A DNA stretch of 6,879 nt from Cyanobacteria bacterium NC_groundwater_1444_Ag_S-0.65um_54_12 (GCA_016267585.1 JACQUT010000215.1:1-6879), one strand, 5' to 3'. Numbered from the stretch's first letter, positions 1-5,177 are shown. A program made the numbers and translations. Notes: generated by a model from the sequence alone, not told the origin.

Positions 1-318
1 CGCCGTAGCTGATGCTGCGAGCACGGCAGCGGCTGCTACGTCCTTGGCTGCTTTAGCCAGCGGGTGGCGCCGATGTGTGGCAAGATCCACCGCATTCTCG
101 ATAGCAGTATTGAACATCTCGCAGATCACCACGAGTGCCGAAACCATGGCAATAGCAGCAAGCTCGAGAGCAGGCAGACCAAGCCAGCAGCCAAGCACGA
201 ATGCTCCGAAACCTATTGCTACATGTATGCGCATGTTGCGCTGGGTGCGCAGCATGAAATAAACACCGGCGACCGCATACCGAAAACTTTCGAGCAAACC
301 ATGCGCTTTGTATCGCAC
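1..318 (-). CDS. dgkA: Diacylglycerol/undecaprenol kinase family protein (partial, 3' end beyond window)
   Basis: Small integral membrane kinase of the DgkA family, which phosphorylates diacylglycerol or undecaprenol in the inner membrane for lipid recycling. 106 codons are visible. Residues 8-32 carry the cytosolic entry helix (LLESFRYA, then RTQRNMRIH). Membrane segments lie near 33-50 and 53-73. The family signature ExxNTAIE is at 67-74, and the second conserved block AKDVAAAAVL, which binds ATP-Mg in the family, is at 91-100. The last membrane helix is off the left edge. The GTG at 318-316 lies 4 nt after the ybeY stop, so the two are almost certainly cotranscribed. An in-frame TTG at 333-331, inside ybeY, is an alternative start; neither has a clear Shine-Dalgarno. 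Whether the substrate is diacylglycerol or undecaprenol cannot be told from sequence. Confidence 0.88.
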   Translation of the reverse strand, partial: MRYKAHGLLESFRYAVAGVYFMLRTQRNMRIHVAIGFGAFVLGCWLGLPALELAAIAMVSALVVICEMFNTAIENAVDLATHRRHPLAKAAKDVAAAAVLAASATA

Positions 319-322
319 AAGC

Positions 323-769
323 TTACAAGCCAAAATCCCATAAGGCCAGGAGTGCTCTTTGGCGAGCGATCATACGCCTTTCTTGCTCAGCGGTCTGATG
401 ATCTTCGCCTAGCAAGTGAAGAAAACCGTGTACCAACAAAAACCCTAGCTCTCGCTCGAAAGCATGCCCATATTCCTTGGCTTGGCGCAGCGCTGTTTCC
501 ACGGAAACCACAATATCACCGATCGCCAAAGGAGCATCTGGCGGTAGAACTGGCGGACTGGTCTGGGTAAAGGCCAGCACGTCGGTAGGCTGATCGATCT
601 GTCGGTAGGCTGCGTTCAGTTCACGTATGCGTCGATCGTCCACGAAGGTAATCGAAAGTTGGGTGTTTTCCGGCAAGGCTTCGTATTGCATGAGATCTAA
701 TAGCCGCCTTTCCCATCGAGCTTCGATCAGTTCGATCTTCTCCTGCTCGTTAGCGAGAAATACCTCCAA
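323..769 (-). CDS. ybeY: Endoribonuclease YbeY (rRNA maturation factor)
   Basis: YbeY is a zinc metalloendoribonuclease needed for 16S rRNA 3'-end maturation and 70S ribosome quality control in the cytoplasm. With the TTG start at 769-767 the protein has 148 residues, the usual family length. The zinc motif HGFLHLLGEDH at 114-124 supplies the three histidines (114, 118, 124). The blocks PTDVLAF (61-67) and GDIVVS (84-89) are also family hallmarks. The open frame continues upstream to 853, but the extra 28 residues are coded inside the end of pgpH. The N-terminal strand typical of YbeY (LEVFLANE) begins right at the TTG, which has a GGAG-type ribosome-binding site about 10 nt upstream. It overlaps pgpH by 20 nt and is followed after 4 nt by dgkA, suggesting translational coupling in one operon. 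Confidence 0.95.
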   Translation of the reverse strand: MEVFLANEQEKIELIEARWERRLLDLMQYEALPENTQLSITFVDDRRIRELNAAYRQIDQPTDVLAFTQTSPPVLPPDAPLAIGDIVVSVETALRQAKEYGHAFERELGFLLVHGFLHLLGEDHQTAEQERRMIARQRALLALWDFGL

Positions 770-2249
770 GACGCCTTCTCTCCTCTTTTCTAGCCTTTTC
801 TTCACGTTCCAGAAGCTGATCCGGGTATTCGATGCGCTGATGGTACAAGCCATGCAGTATACGGTTAAAGGACTGAATAATTCGTTCGATGTCCTGCAGC
901 GTCAGGGGTGCATTGGATAGCTCGCCTTCGTCAATTCGCTTGTTGACTATTCGGCGAATATTGGCCTCGATCTGTTCCGGTACTGGTTTGGTCAAGGTGC
1001 GAATGGTGGCTTCCACCCCATCAGCCAACATGACAATACCGGTTTCCTTGGTGTTAGGGCGCGGGCCAGCATAGCGAAAGTGCTCTTCACTGACCTCCTG
1101 GCTCCCTTCCGCTTGTACTGCCTGCTGATAAAAATAAGTAACCAGTGAACAGCCATGGTGCATAGGTATGAAATCTGCCACCGGTTTAGGCAAGCGATAC
1201 TGTCTAGCCAGCTCGATCCCTTCTCTTACATGAGCTGTAATAACCAAGCTCGACAGCCGCGGGGAGATATTGTCATGTTGGCTATCAATTCCTATCTGAT
1301 TCTCTATGAAAAAATAAGGTCGCTTGGTCTTGCCAATATCATGATAGTAAGCTCCTACGCGGACTAATAAAGGATCCGCCCCTATTTCATCGGCTGCCGC
1401 TTCCCCGAGATTACCCACCAGAATAGAGTGATGATAAGTACCTGGAGCCTTTAGCAGCAGCTGCCGCAGCAAAGGCTGGCCCGGATTCGCTAGCTCTAAC
1501 AACGTAAAAGCAGTAGTGATACCGGTCAAGCGTTCTAAGTATGGCAACAAACCGCTGACCAGTATCGCCGAGGCCGGTCCAGACACTGCACTCCAGAGAG
1601 CGGATAGCATCCAAGCCCTCGGCTCATAAATGAACAAGGGCCCGGTAATTGCCGAGCCAATCGCCATGGCCAACCCGGTCCAGATCCCGGCTCTTCCCAC
1701 ATCCATGCGCTCTCTGACGCGCCGTACCGAGTAAACGGCTACACAGGTACCAGCTAGCCCTAGAAGTAAGCTAGACGGTTCTAACCAAGGAACAAGATCA
1801 AGTGGAAGAGCTACGGCCAACGTACCGCCAATAGCCACTCGCCAGTTCAGAAACAAAGCCAGCAACATTCCTACCGCGGGGATGGGACTGATAGCTGTCG
1901 GAATTCCGATAGTGCGTGTCAATAAGAGAATTGCCAGAAAGCCTAGCAAAACAACCGCCAGCAGGTAAAGATGACGTGCTGAGCTGGCTATTTCAGGCTC
2001 GTAGCGTGACAGGTATACGGCAAACATTAGAAGCACGCCACCTACTAGGCCTGCCACCGCCACTTCAGATACTATGGTTTGCCACGACATGGGTGAAATG
2101 GCAAACCAGCTACTATTAAGGAAGAGATAAAGAATGGTAGCGATCGCCCAAGACAGTCCGCCTAACCATCCAGAACTCATTAGCAATAACTTCAGCTGCC
2201 TTACCAGAGCACCTGGCTGCATTGGTAAAGCGGAAGGCACTGTCTCCAT
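750..2249 (-). CDS. pgpH: PgpH-type 7TM-HD cyclic-di-AMP phosphodiesterase lacking the extracellular domain
   Basis: 499-residue membrane protein of the 7TM-HD family, whose characterised member PgpH hydrolyses cyclic di-AMP to pApA. Residues 1-25 are a short cytosolic tail. Hydrophobic segments lie near 28-49, 60-80, 93-111, 119-135, 137-155, 160-176, 188-208 and 214-235. The cytosolic HD domain covers roughly 270-420, with metal ligands His274, His303-Asp304 (YYHDIGK), His340, His364-His365 and Asp410 all present, so catalysis should be intact. The C-terminus is charged. Full PgpH proteins are about 700-800 residues, with a large extracellular 7TMR-HDED domain between helices 1 and 2; here only about 10 residues join them. 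A stop codon lies two codons upstream of the ATG, so there is no longer form in this frame. No clear ribosome-binding site precedes the ATG; an internal ATG at residue 10 is possible. The gene sits 124 nt after rpsU and overlaps ybeY. Confidence 0.88.
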   Translation of the reverse strand: METVPSALPMQPGALVRQLKLLLMSSGWLGGLSWAIATILYLFLNSSWFAISPMSWQTIVSEVAVAGLVGGVLLMFAVYLSRYEPEIASSARHLYLLAVVLLGFLAILLLTRTIGIPTAISPIPAVGMLLALFLNWRVAIGGTLAVALPLDLVPWLEPSSLLLGLAGTCVAVYSVRRVRERMDVGRAGIWTGLAMAIGSAITGPLFIYEPRAWMLSALWSAVSGPASAILVSGLLPYLERLTGITTAFTLLELANPGQPLLRQLLLKAPGTYHHSILVGNLGEAAADEIGADPLLVRVGAYYHDIGKTKRPYFFIENQIGIDSQHDNISPRLSSLVITAHVREGIELARQYRLPKPVADFIPMHHGCSLVTYFYQQAVQAEGSQEVSEEHFRYAGPRPNTKETGIVMLADGVEATIRTLTKPVPEQIEANIRRIVNKRIDEGELSNAPLTLQDIERIIQSFNRILHGLYHQRIEYPDQLLEREEKARKEERRRLGGISR

Positions 2250-2339
2250 CGATTAACACTCGACTTCGCGCAGCAAACAATAACCATGACCGCCCACCAA
2301 TGAGCAGTTACAACAGATAACGCCCGCGCATGAAGTGCA

Positions 2340-2355
2340 CGAGCGTCTACACTCG
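2340..2355 (-). other. Intercistronic hairpin between rpsU and pgpH
   Basis: On the minus strand CGAGTG and CGCTCG form a 6-bp stem (one G-T wobble) with a TAGA loop, about 20 nt after the rpsU stop. There is no T-run after it, so it is more likely a processing or stability element, or a weak attenuator setting S21 output above the downstream genes, than an intrinsic terminator. The rest of the 2250-2373 spacer shows no gene. Confidence 0.35.
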
Positions 2356-2373
2356 CGAACCAATAGCAAAGGA

Positions 2374-2547
2374 TCAGGTGCGCCGCTTGCGAGCTGCTTC
2401 GGATTTACGCTTACGGCGAACGCTAGGCTTCTCATAGCGCTCCCGCCGTTTGATCTCGGAGAGAATGCCAGCCTTCTGGATCTTCTTCTTGAAGCGTTTG
2501 AGGGCAGATTCGATGCTCTCGCCCTCGCTGACCCGGACTTCAGCCAA
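2374..2547 (-). CDS. rpsU: 30S ribosomal protein S21
   Basis: 57-residue basic protein of the small ribosomal subunit; S21 takes part in mRNA recruitment near the 16S rRNA 3' end. The sequence starts [19 protein letters not shown], continues with the family core [21 protein letters not shown] (about residues 21-41), and ends in a lysine/arginine-rich tail, so identification is secure. The start is TTG at 2547-2545, with a G-rich Shine-Dalgarno (GGGGGGTG at 2563-2556 on the minus strand) 8 nt upstream. No ATG fits the N-terminus. A promoter lies about 40 nt further upstream. It is the first gene of the leftward cluster with pgpH, ybeY and dgkA, 124 nt before pgpH. Two longer frames overlapping it are antisense or shifted shadows. 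Confidence 0.95.
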   Translation of the reverse strand: MAEVRVSEGESIESALKRFKKKIQKAGILSEIKRRERYEKPSVRRKRKSEAARKRRT

Positions 2548-2584
2548 CTATTTTTCACCCCCCAACATCGCAAAAATTTTGGCG

Positions 2585-2613
2585 AGTATACTACAAAAAC
2601 GAGATTGTAGCAA
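2585..2613 (-). promoter_or_regulatory. Sigma70-type promoter for rpsU operon
   Basis: On the minus strand a -35 TTGCTA (2613-2608; 4 of 6 consensus) and a -10 TATACT (2590-2585; 5 of 6) are separated by exactly 17 nt. The predicted transcript start near 2578 gives a leader of about 30 nt carrying the G-rich ribosome-binding site of rpsU. Confidence 0.65.
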
Positions 2614-2684
2614 AGAATTCTATTGCTTGTCTAGTCCTGATTCAGCCACGGGTGCACGAATGCTAACTGGTTAATCCAGGACTC

Positions 2685-2988
2685 TGAGCTTGCCCCGATT
2701 TTGTGGACAGGTTGCTTAGGCGGTTAGTGTTATCATTTTGGTGTTTATATTCTCGAATTGTACAGGACTCAGATAACCTAGCGTGGAATGGCGTCTCTGG
2801 CGGTTATAGAAGACCTCGATGTACTAGAAGATCGCAGTTTTGGCCTCTGCCCGACCGACAAAGATCCTCTGGTGGACAAATTCGTTCTTGAGAGTAGAGA
2901 AGAAGCTCTCAGAGACAGTGTTATCCCAGCAATTGCCTTTCCGGCTCATGCTGGCCGTGAAGCCATAGCCGGCCAAGGCTTTCTGGAG
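2685..2988 (-). mobile_element. Truncated IS3-family insertion sequence, right-end remnant
   Basis: The boundary near the left of this segment has the form of an IS3-family terminal repeat: TGAGCTTGCCCCGATTTTG at 2685-2703, running on to 2710, so on the element's own strand the end reads ...GGGGCAAGCTCA with the typical terminal CA. The repeat lies 5 nt outside the stop of a transposase orfB 3' part. Transposase similarity stops abruptly near 2985-2988, so the left end, orfA and most of orfB including the first catalytic residues are gone. No partner inverted repeat was seen in the window, and a target duplication cannot be assessed. This is an immobile scar. Confidence 0.78.
2716..2988 (-). 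pseudogene. IS3-family transposase OrfB, C-terminal fragment with in-frame stop
   Basis: Reads LQKALAGYGFTASMSRKG, then NCWDNTVSESFFSTLKNEF, then an RxEAKTAIF block, an amber stop, and YIEVFYNRQRRHSTLGYLSP. This matches the end of the DDE integrase (rve) domain of IS3-family OrfB. The glutamate of SESFFSTLK is the expected last catalytic residue; the two upstream aspartates are missing with the rest of the gene. The TAG at 2826-2824 stands where homologues normally have a glutamate (FEYIExFYN), so a single G-to-T change explains it. The frame ends with TAA at 2718-2716, just inside the terminal repeat. It cannot make a working transposase. Confidence 0.85.
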
Positions 2989-3183
2989 TGTTGGCGGGGG
3001 CGAGGCTTAGACTGCTGGAGGCAATCAGCCAAGCCAGGAAATAGCTGAACTGGAACTTTACCTCTCGATAAAGCTGCCAGATAGCTGACAGTTCTGGGAA
3101 AGCGCCAGGAAAGTACTCCTCCGGATTACAAACTTGTGAGGACGGCCGGGGGCCGCGAGGGACGGAAAAGATTCACTCAATGA
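2989..3183. other. Degenerate, coding-like spacer between IS remnant and the VWD gene
   Basis: No intact gene. Three overlapping readings look protein-like but are all broken. On the plus strand, one frame reads NQPSQEIAELELYLSIKLPDS then TGA (3086-3088), then QFWESARKVLLRITNL then TGA (3137-3139). A second plus frame reads ESTPPDYKLVRTAGGREGRK and ends at TGA 3181-3183, on the next gene's ribosome-binding site. A minus frame is open from 3172 to 2921 with a hydrophobic stretch, but has no ATG or GTG start. The simplest view is a decayed gene end, joined to the IS fragment by a deletion. I do not recognise the family. Confidence 0.35.
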
Positions 3184-3190
3184 GGAGGGT
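3116..3190 (+). promoter_or_regulatory. Leader with possible anti-Shine-Dalgarno, upstream of the VWD gene
   Basis: CTCCTC at 3116-3121 is exactly complementary to GAGGAG at 3182-3187 inside the ribosome-binding site GAGGAGGGT of the next gene. A compact GC hairpin, CGGCC-GGG-GGCCG at 3143-3155, lies between them and would bring the two arms together. No clear promoter was found upstream, so whether this is transcribed as a leader is unknown. Confidence 0.3.
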
Positions 3191-3196
3191 AAAACC

Positions 3197-3895
3197 ATGA
3201 CCGCTATAGGAACCAGCTACAACGGCTTTGCCAGCGTCGGCGATCCACATCTGCACCGGGAAGACGGAGCCCACTATGACAGCATGGTCGCAGGTAAAAA
3301 TACGCTGCTCGAGAGCACGGACAGTGATAATCCCTTCAAGCTGCAGACCGATCAGGGCGCAGTACCGGGCTACAACGGCATCTTCAATCGGGCCGTAGCC
3401 ATGAAAGTCGGCGCTGCTGGCGACAACCACGTGATCAGCATGGACGTGCGCTCCGGCAAATTCATCATCGATAACATGCAAACCGAGCTACCAGGACTTT
3501 CGCCCATCACCCTTTCCGACGGCACCGTCATCAGCCGGACCAGTGGCAATGCCATCAGAATAGCGACCTCGCAGGGCGATGTAGTTAACATCACGGTCCA
3601 GACCATGCCCAATGGCCAGCGGTATCTGGATGTCATCGGCGAACTTTCGCCCACCCGCGAGAATGATTCGGTACGGGGTGCCCTCGGAGCCTTCGACGAT
3701 GACGCCGACTGGCAAAACGATATCTATCTTTCCTCGGGCACGCAATTGACCGCGACAGACCTGAACCTTCCGGGCTGGCTAGCCATGTTCCAGCAATCCT
3801 GGCATCAAGATGCCATGGAAGATGATCTCTTCGCCCAAAATACCGCCAACAGCGCTGCTATAAAAAAACCCGCCTTGATCGGCGCAAAAAGGTAA
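3197..3895 (+). CDS. VWD-like domain protein with N-terminal GDPH motif, no signal peptide
   Basis: 232-residue hypothetical protein that resembles a bacterial von Willebrand factor type D domain. GDPH at 15-18 is followed by an EDGAHYDSM segment (22-30), like the opening VWD pattern GDPHxxTFDGxxYDF. Residues 148-184 (GELSP, then VRGALGAFDDDADWQNDIYL, then SSGTQL) resemble the VWD turn GLLGNFDGDxxNDxxxxxG, acidic and perhaps calcium-binding. FQQSWHQDAMEDDLF (198-212) resembles the closing FGxSWxxxxxxSLF. There are no cysteines, unlike animal VWD domains. No signal peptide or membrane segment is visible, so it is cytosolic or uses a non-Sec export route. The ATG has a strong GAGGAGGG site 7 nt upstream and is clearly the start, since stops interrupt the frame above. 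GDPH is also the self-cleavage motif of some VWD and DUF1521 proteins. Role unknown; it appears monocistronic. Confidence 0.75.
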   Translation: MTAIGTSYNGFASVGDPHLHREDGAHYDSMVAGKNTLLESTDSDNPFKLQTDQGAVPGYNGIFNRAVAMKVGAAGDNHVISMDVRSGKFIIDNMQTELPGLSPITLSDGTVISRTSGNAIRIATSQGDVVNITVQTMPNGQRYLDVIGELSPTRENDSVRGALGAFDDDADWQNDIYLSSGTQLTATDLNLPGWLAMFQQSWHQDAMEDDLFAQNTANSAAIKKPALIGAKR

Positions 3896-3935
3896 TCAAC
3901 TGATACTAACCCTCCCTGAATAAAACCTAGCAAGC

Positions 3936-3962
3936 CAGGCACCGCCCACAAAGCGGTGCCTG
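3936..3962 (+). terminator. Perfect 10-bp hairpin downstream of the VWD gene
   Basis: CAGGCACCGC (3936-3945) and GCGGTGCCTG (3953-3962) form an uninterrupted stem with a 7-nt loop CCACAAA, 41 nt after the stop codon. There is no T-run on the plus strand, only AAATAT, so this is a transcript-end or stabilising hairpin rather than a textbook intrinsic terminator. Confidence 0.5.
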
Positions 3963-3979
3963 AAATATCTCCAGATAAC

Positions 3980-4010
3980 TGATTCCGGGACGTCCGTCGG
4001 CTATCGGTCA
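3980..4010 (+). repeat. Imperfect direct repeat, copy A (upstream of tupA promoter)
   Basis: Starts with TGATTCCGGGACG, identical over 13 nt to copy B at 4148, and ends GTCGGCTATCGGTCA, which matches ATCGGCCATGGTCA in copy B apart from a few changes. It lies about 90 nt upstream of the predicted -10. Confidence 0.55.
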
Positions 4011-4045
4011 GAAAAATTGCGGACGGCAGGGACAGCGTTCGTCCG
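3991..4045 (+). repeat. CGTCCG / CGGACG / CGTCCG alternating complementary blocks
   Basis: CGTCCG at 3991-3996 and again at 4040-4045 are both exactly complementary to CGGACG at 4020-4025. The middle block can pair with only one partner at a time. The set lies upstream of the predicted tupA transcript start, so in the tupA direction it would act as DNA, unless an upstream promoter reads through. Confidence 0.35.
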
Positions 4046-4074
4046 GATTTTCCTGACGCTAGTGGGGAACTCAC

Positions 4075-4212
4075 ATGGCAGAAAAGAGAGCTGGCAGTTG
4101 TTATAATAGCAACCGGACACCTTATACTGCTGCCGACACACCGGTTTTGATTCCGGGACGGACTAGTCATCGGCCATGGTCACGGTTTTGTATTAACAAC
4201 AAATTGAGGTAA
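4075..4212 (+). CDS. Possible 45-residue small ORF in the tupA leader (doubtful)
   Basis: ATG at 4075 has a GGGGA stretch about 6 nt upstream. The frame stays open for 45 codons, ending in TAA 5 nt before the tupA ATG. The product is basic and rich in Ser, Arg, Asn and Thr, resembling no family I know. It contains the predicted tupA -10 box inside its coding region, which argues against it. It could be a chance frame or, less likely, a leader peptide coupled to tupA. Confidence 0.15.
   Translation: MAEKRAGSCYNSNRTPYTAADTPVLIPGRTSHRPWSRFCINNKLR
4099..4107 (+). promoter_or_regulatory. Extended -10 promoter for tupA
   Basis: TGTTATAAT is a perfect -10 hexamer (4102-4107) with the extended TG at the right spacing; such promoters need little -35 sequence, and none is convincing here. 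The predicted start near 4114 leaves a leader of about 100 nt before tupA. Confidence 0.6.
4148..4182 (+). repeat. Imperfect direct repeat, copy B (inside tupA leader)
   Basis: Second copy of the element at 3980, offset by 168 nt: TGATTCCGGGACG, then a 4-nt-longer spacer, then ATCGGCCATGGTCA. It lies about 40 nt downstream of the predicted -10, so the pair brackets the promoter. Confidence 0.55.
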
Positions 4213-4217
4213 CGGGC

Positions 4218-5087
4218 ATGAATGAGTGGTGCAAGAAGCTAACAATCGTCGTCATGTTGGCCGTGGCGCCTTTTCTGGGATGGGCGATCGCCCTCGCCAA
4301 TCAGGAGCAAAAGATCGGCGGCAGCATGATCTTGGCGACCACTACCAGTACCGTAGATAGCGGTTTGCTTGATGCCTTGGTCCCGAAATTCCGAGATCTG
4401 ACGGGAATCGATGTCAAGGTAATAGGCGTGGGTACCGGAGCCTCGCTAGAAATGGCGGCACGTGGCAACGCCGACGCCGCCCTGACCCACGCACCCAAGG
4501 CCGAACAAGACTACGTTGCCGCTGGCCATCTCGTCGATGGTGTGCTCGTGATGCACAACGACTTCATAATCATAGGCCCCCCGGATGATCCCGCAAAAGT
4601 CAAGGATGCCAAGGATCTCAAAGATACGCTGCAACGGATCGCCGCGGCAGGGACCTTCATCTCGCGCGGCGATGATTCTGGCACCCACAAAATGGAACTC
4701 GGCCTCTGGAAGGCAGCCAGCATTAGCCTGAAAGCCATGAAAAAACGTGAAGAGACAGGACAAGGCATGGGTGCCACACTGAACGTGGCGGATCAAAAGC
4801 GCGGTTACACGTTGACCGATCGGGGCACTTACCTGGCACTCAAGCAAAAGCTCAACCTTGAAGTAGTTTTCGAAGGTGAAACCACTTTACTGAACATCTA
4901 CCATGCTTACGTCGTGAACCCGCAAAAACATGACGGAATCAAGGCACAGCAAGCCAGGGCGTTCGTGAATTTCCTGGTATCCCCGCCGGTACAGCAGTTC
5001 ATCGGCGAATTCCGGAAGCAAGAATTCGGCGAATCTCTATTCATCCCTGATGCTGGCAAGTCTTTGGCAGACCTCGCCAAGCGTTAA
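4218..5087 (+). CDS. tupA: Tungstate ABC transporter substrate-binding protein
   Basis: 289-residue periplasmic binding protein of the TupA type, which captures tungstate (some members also molybdate) and hands it to a TupB/TupC transporter. A Sec signal peptide covers about residues 1-27: charged MNEWCKK, a hydrophobic core, and a likely cleavage after ALA. The mature part opens with the oxyanion-binding block ILATTTST (38-45). It then has VGTGASLEMAARGNAD (71-86), the family hallmark SRGDDSGTH (149-157), ETGQGMGATL (179-188) and YTLTDRGT (197-204). These place it with TupA rather than ModA or PstS. A ribosome-binding site GAGGT ends 7 nt before the ATG, and a strong extended -10 promoter lies upstream. 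No tupB or tupC follows; the next gene is nuoA. Tungstate or molybdate would feed pterin-cofactor oxidoreductases elsewhere in the genome. Confidence 0.9.
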   Translation: MNEWCKKLTIVVMLAVAPFLGWAIALANQEQKIGGSMILATTTSTVDSGLLDALVPKFRDLTGIDVKVIGVGTGASLEMAARGNADAALTHAPKAEQDYVAAGHLVDGVLVMHNDFIIIGPPDDPAKVKDAKDLKDTLQRIAAAGTFISRGDDSGTHKMELGLWKAASISLKAMKKREETGQGMGATLNVADQKRGYTLTDRGTYLALKQKLNLEVVFEGETTLLNIYHAYVVNPQKHDGIKAQQARAFVNFLVSPPVQQFIGEFRKQEFGESLFIPDAGKSLADLAKR

Positions 5088-5154
5088 TCAGGTTCGGATA
5101 TGAATTTAGCAGCCTGTTAGAAATAAAGAGCAAAACCGTGATTGCTAATTACCA

Positions 5155-5177
5155 GGGGGCCTTTTAAAAAGGTTCTC
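5155..5177 (+). terminator. Hairpin downstream of tupA
   Basis: GGGGGCCTTT (5155-5164) and AAAGGTTCTC (5168-5177) pair over 10 bp, three of them G-T wobbles, with loop TAA. It has no downstream T-run. It sits between tupA and nuoA, about 70 nt after the tupA stop, and may separate the two transcription units. Confidence 0.4.

Noticed and set aside
64..570. Plus-strand open frame of 168 codons
   Set aside because: It is antisense to dgkA and ybeY, both of which carry complete family motifs; no family resemblance of its own.
581..612. Exact 12-nt direct repeat GTCGGTAGGCTG at 581-592 and 601-612, period 20
   Set aside because: It lies inside ybeY in two different reading frames (AAYRQ and QPTD), both parts of conserved YbeY sequence; coincidence within coding DNA is enough.
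2921..3172. Minus-strand open frame of 83 codons with a hydrophobic, signal-like stretch
   Set aside because: No ATG or GTG in the frame and it continues out of frame into the IS transposase remnant; kept only as part of the degenerate spacer.
3805..4170. Minus-strand open frame of 121 codons across the VWD gene end and the tupA upstream region
   Set aside because: Low-complexity Ser/Arg-rich product running over a perfect hairpin and two repeats; no motif or convincing start.
4113..4217. Molybdenum/tungsten cofactor riboswitch or GEMM riboswitch in the tupA leader
   Set aside because: Some stems can be drawn (ACCGG/CCGGT), but the conserved core segments of these classes as I know them are not present.
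3896..4217. CRISPR array or phage attachment site suggested by the repeated element
   Set aside because: Only two imperfect copies 168 nt apart, with unequal internal spacing, no integrase and no spacer-repeat rhythm.
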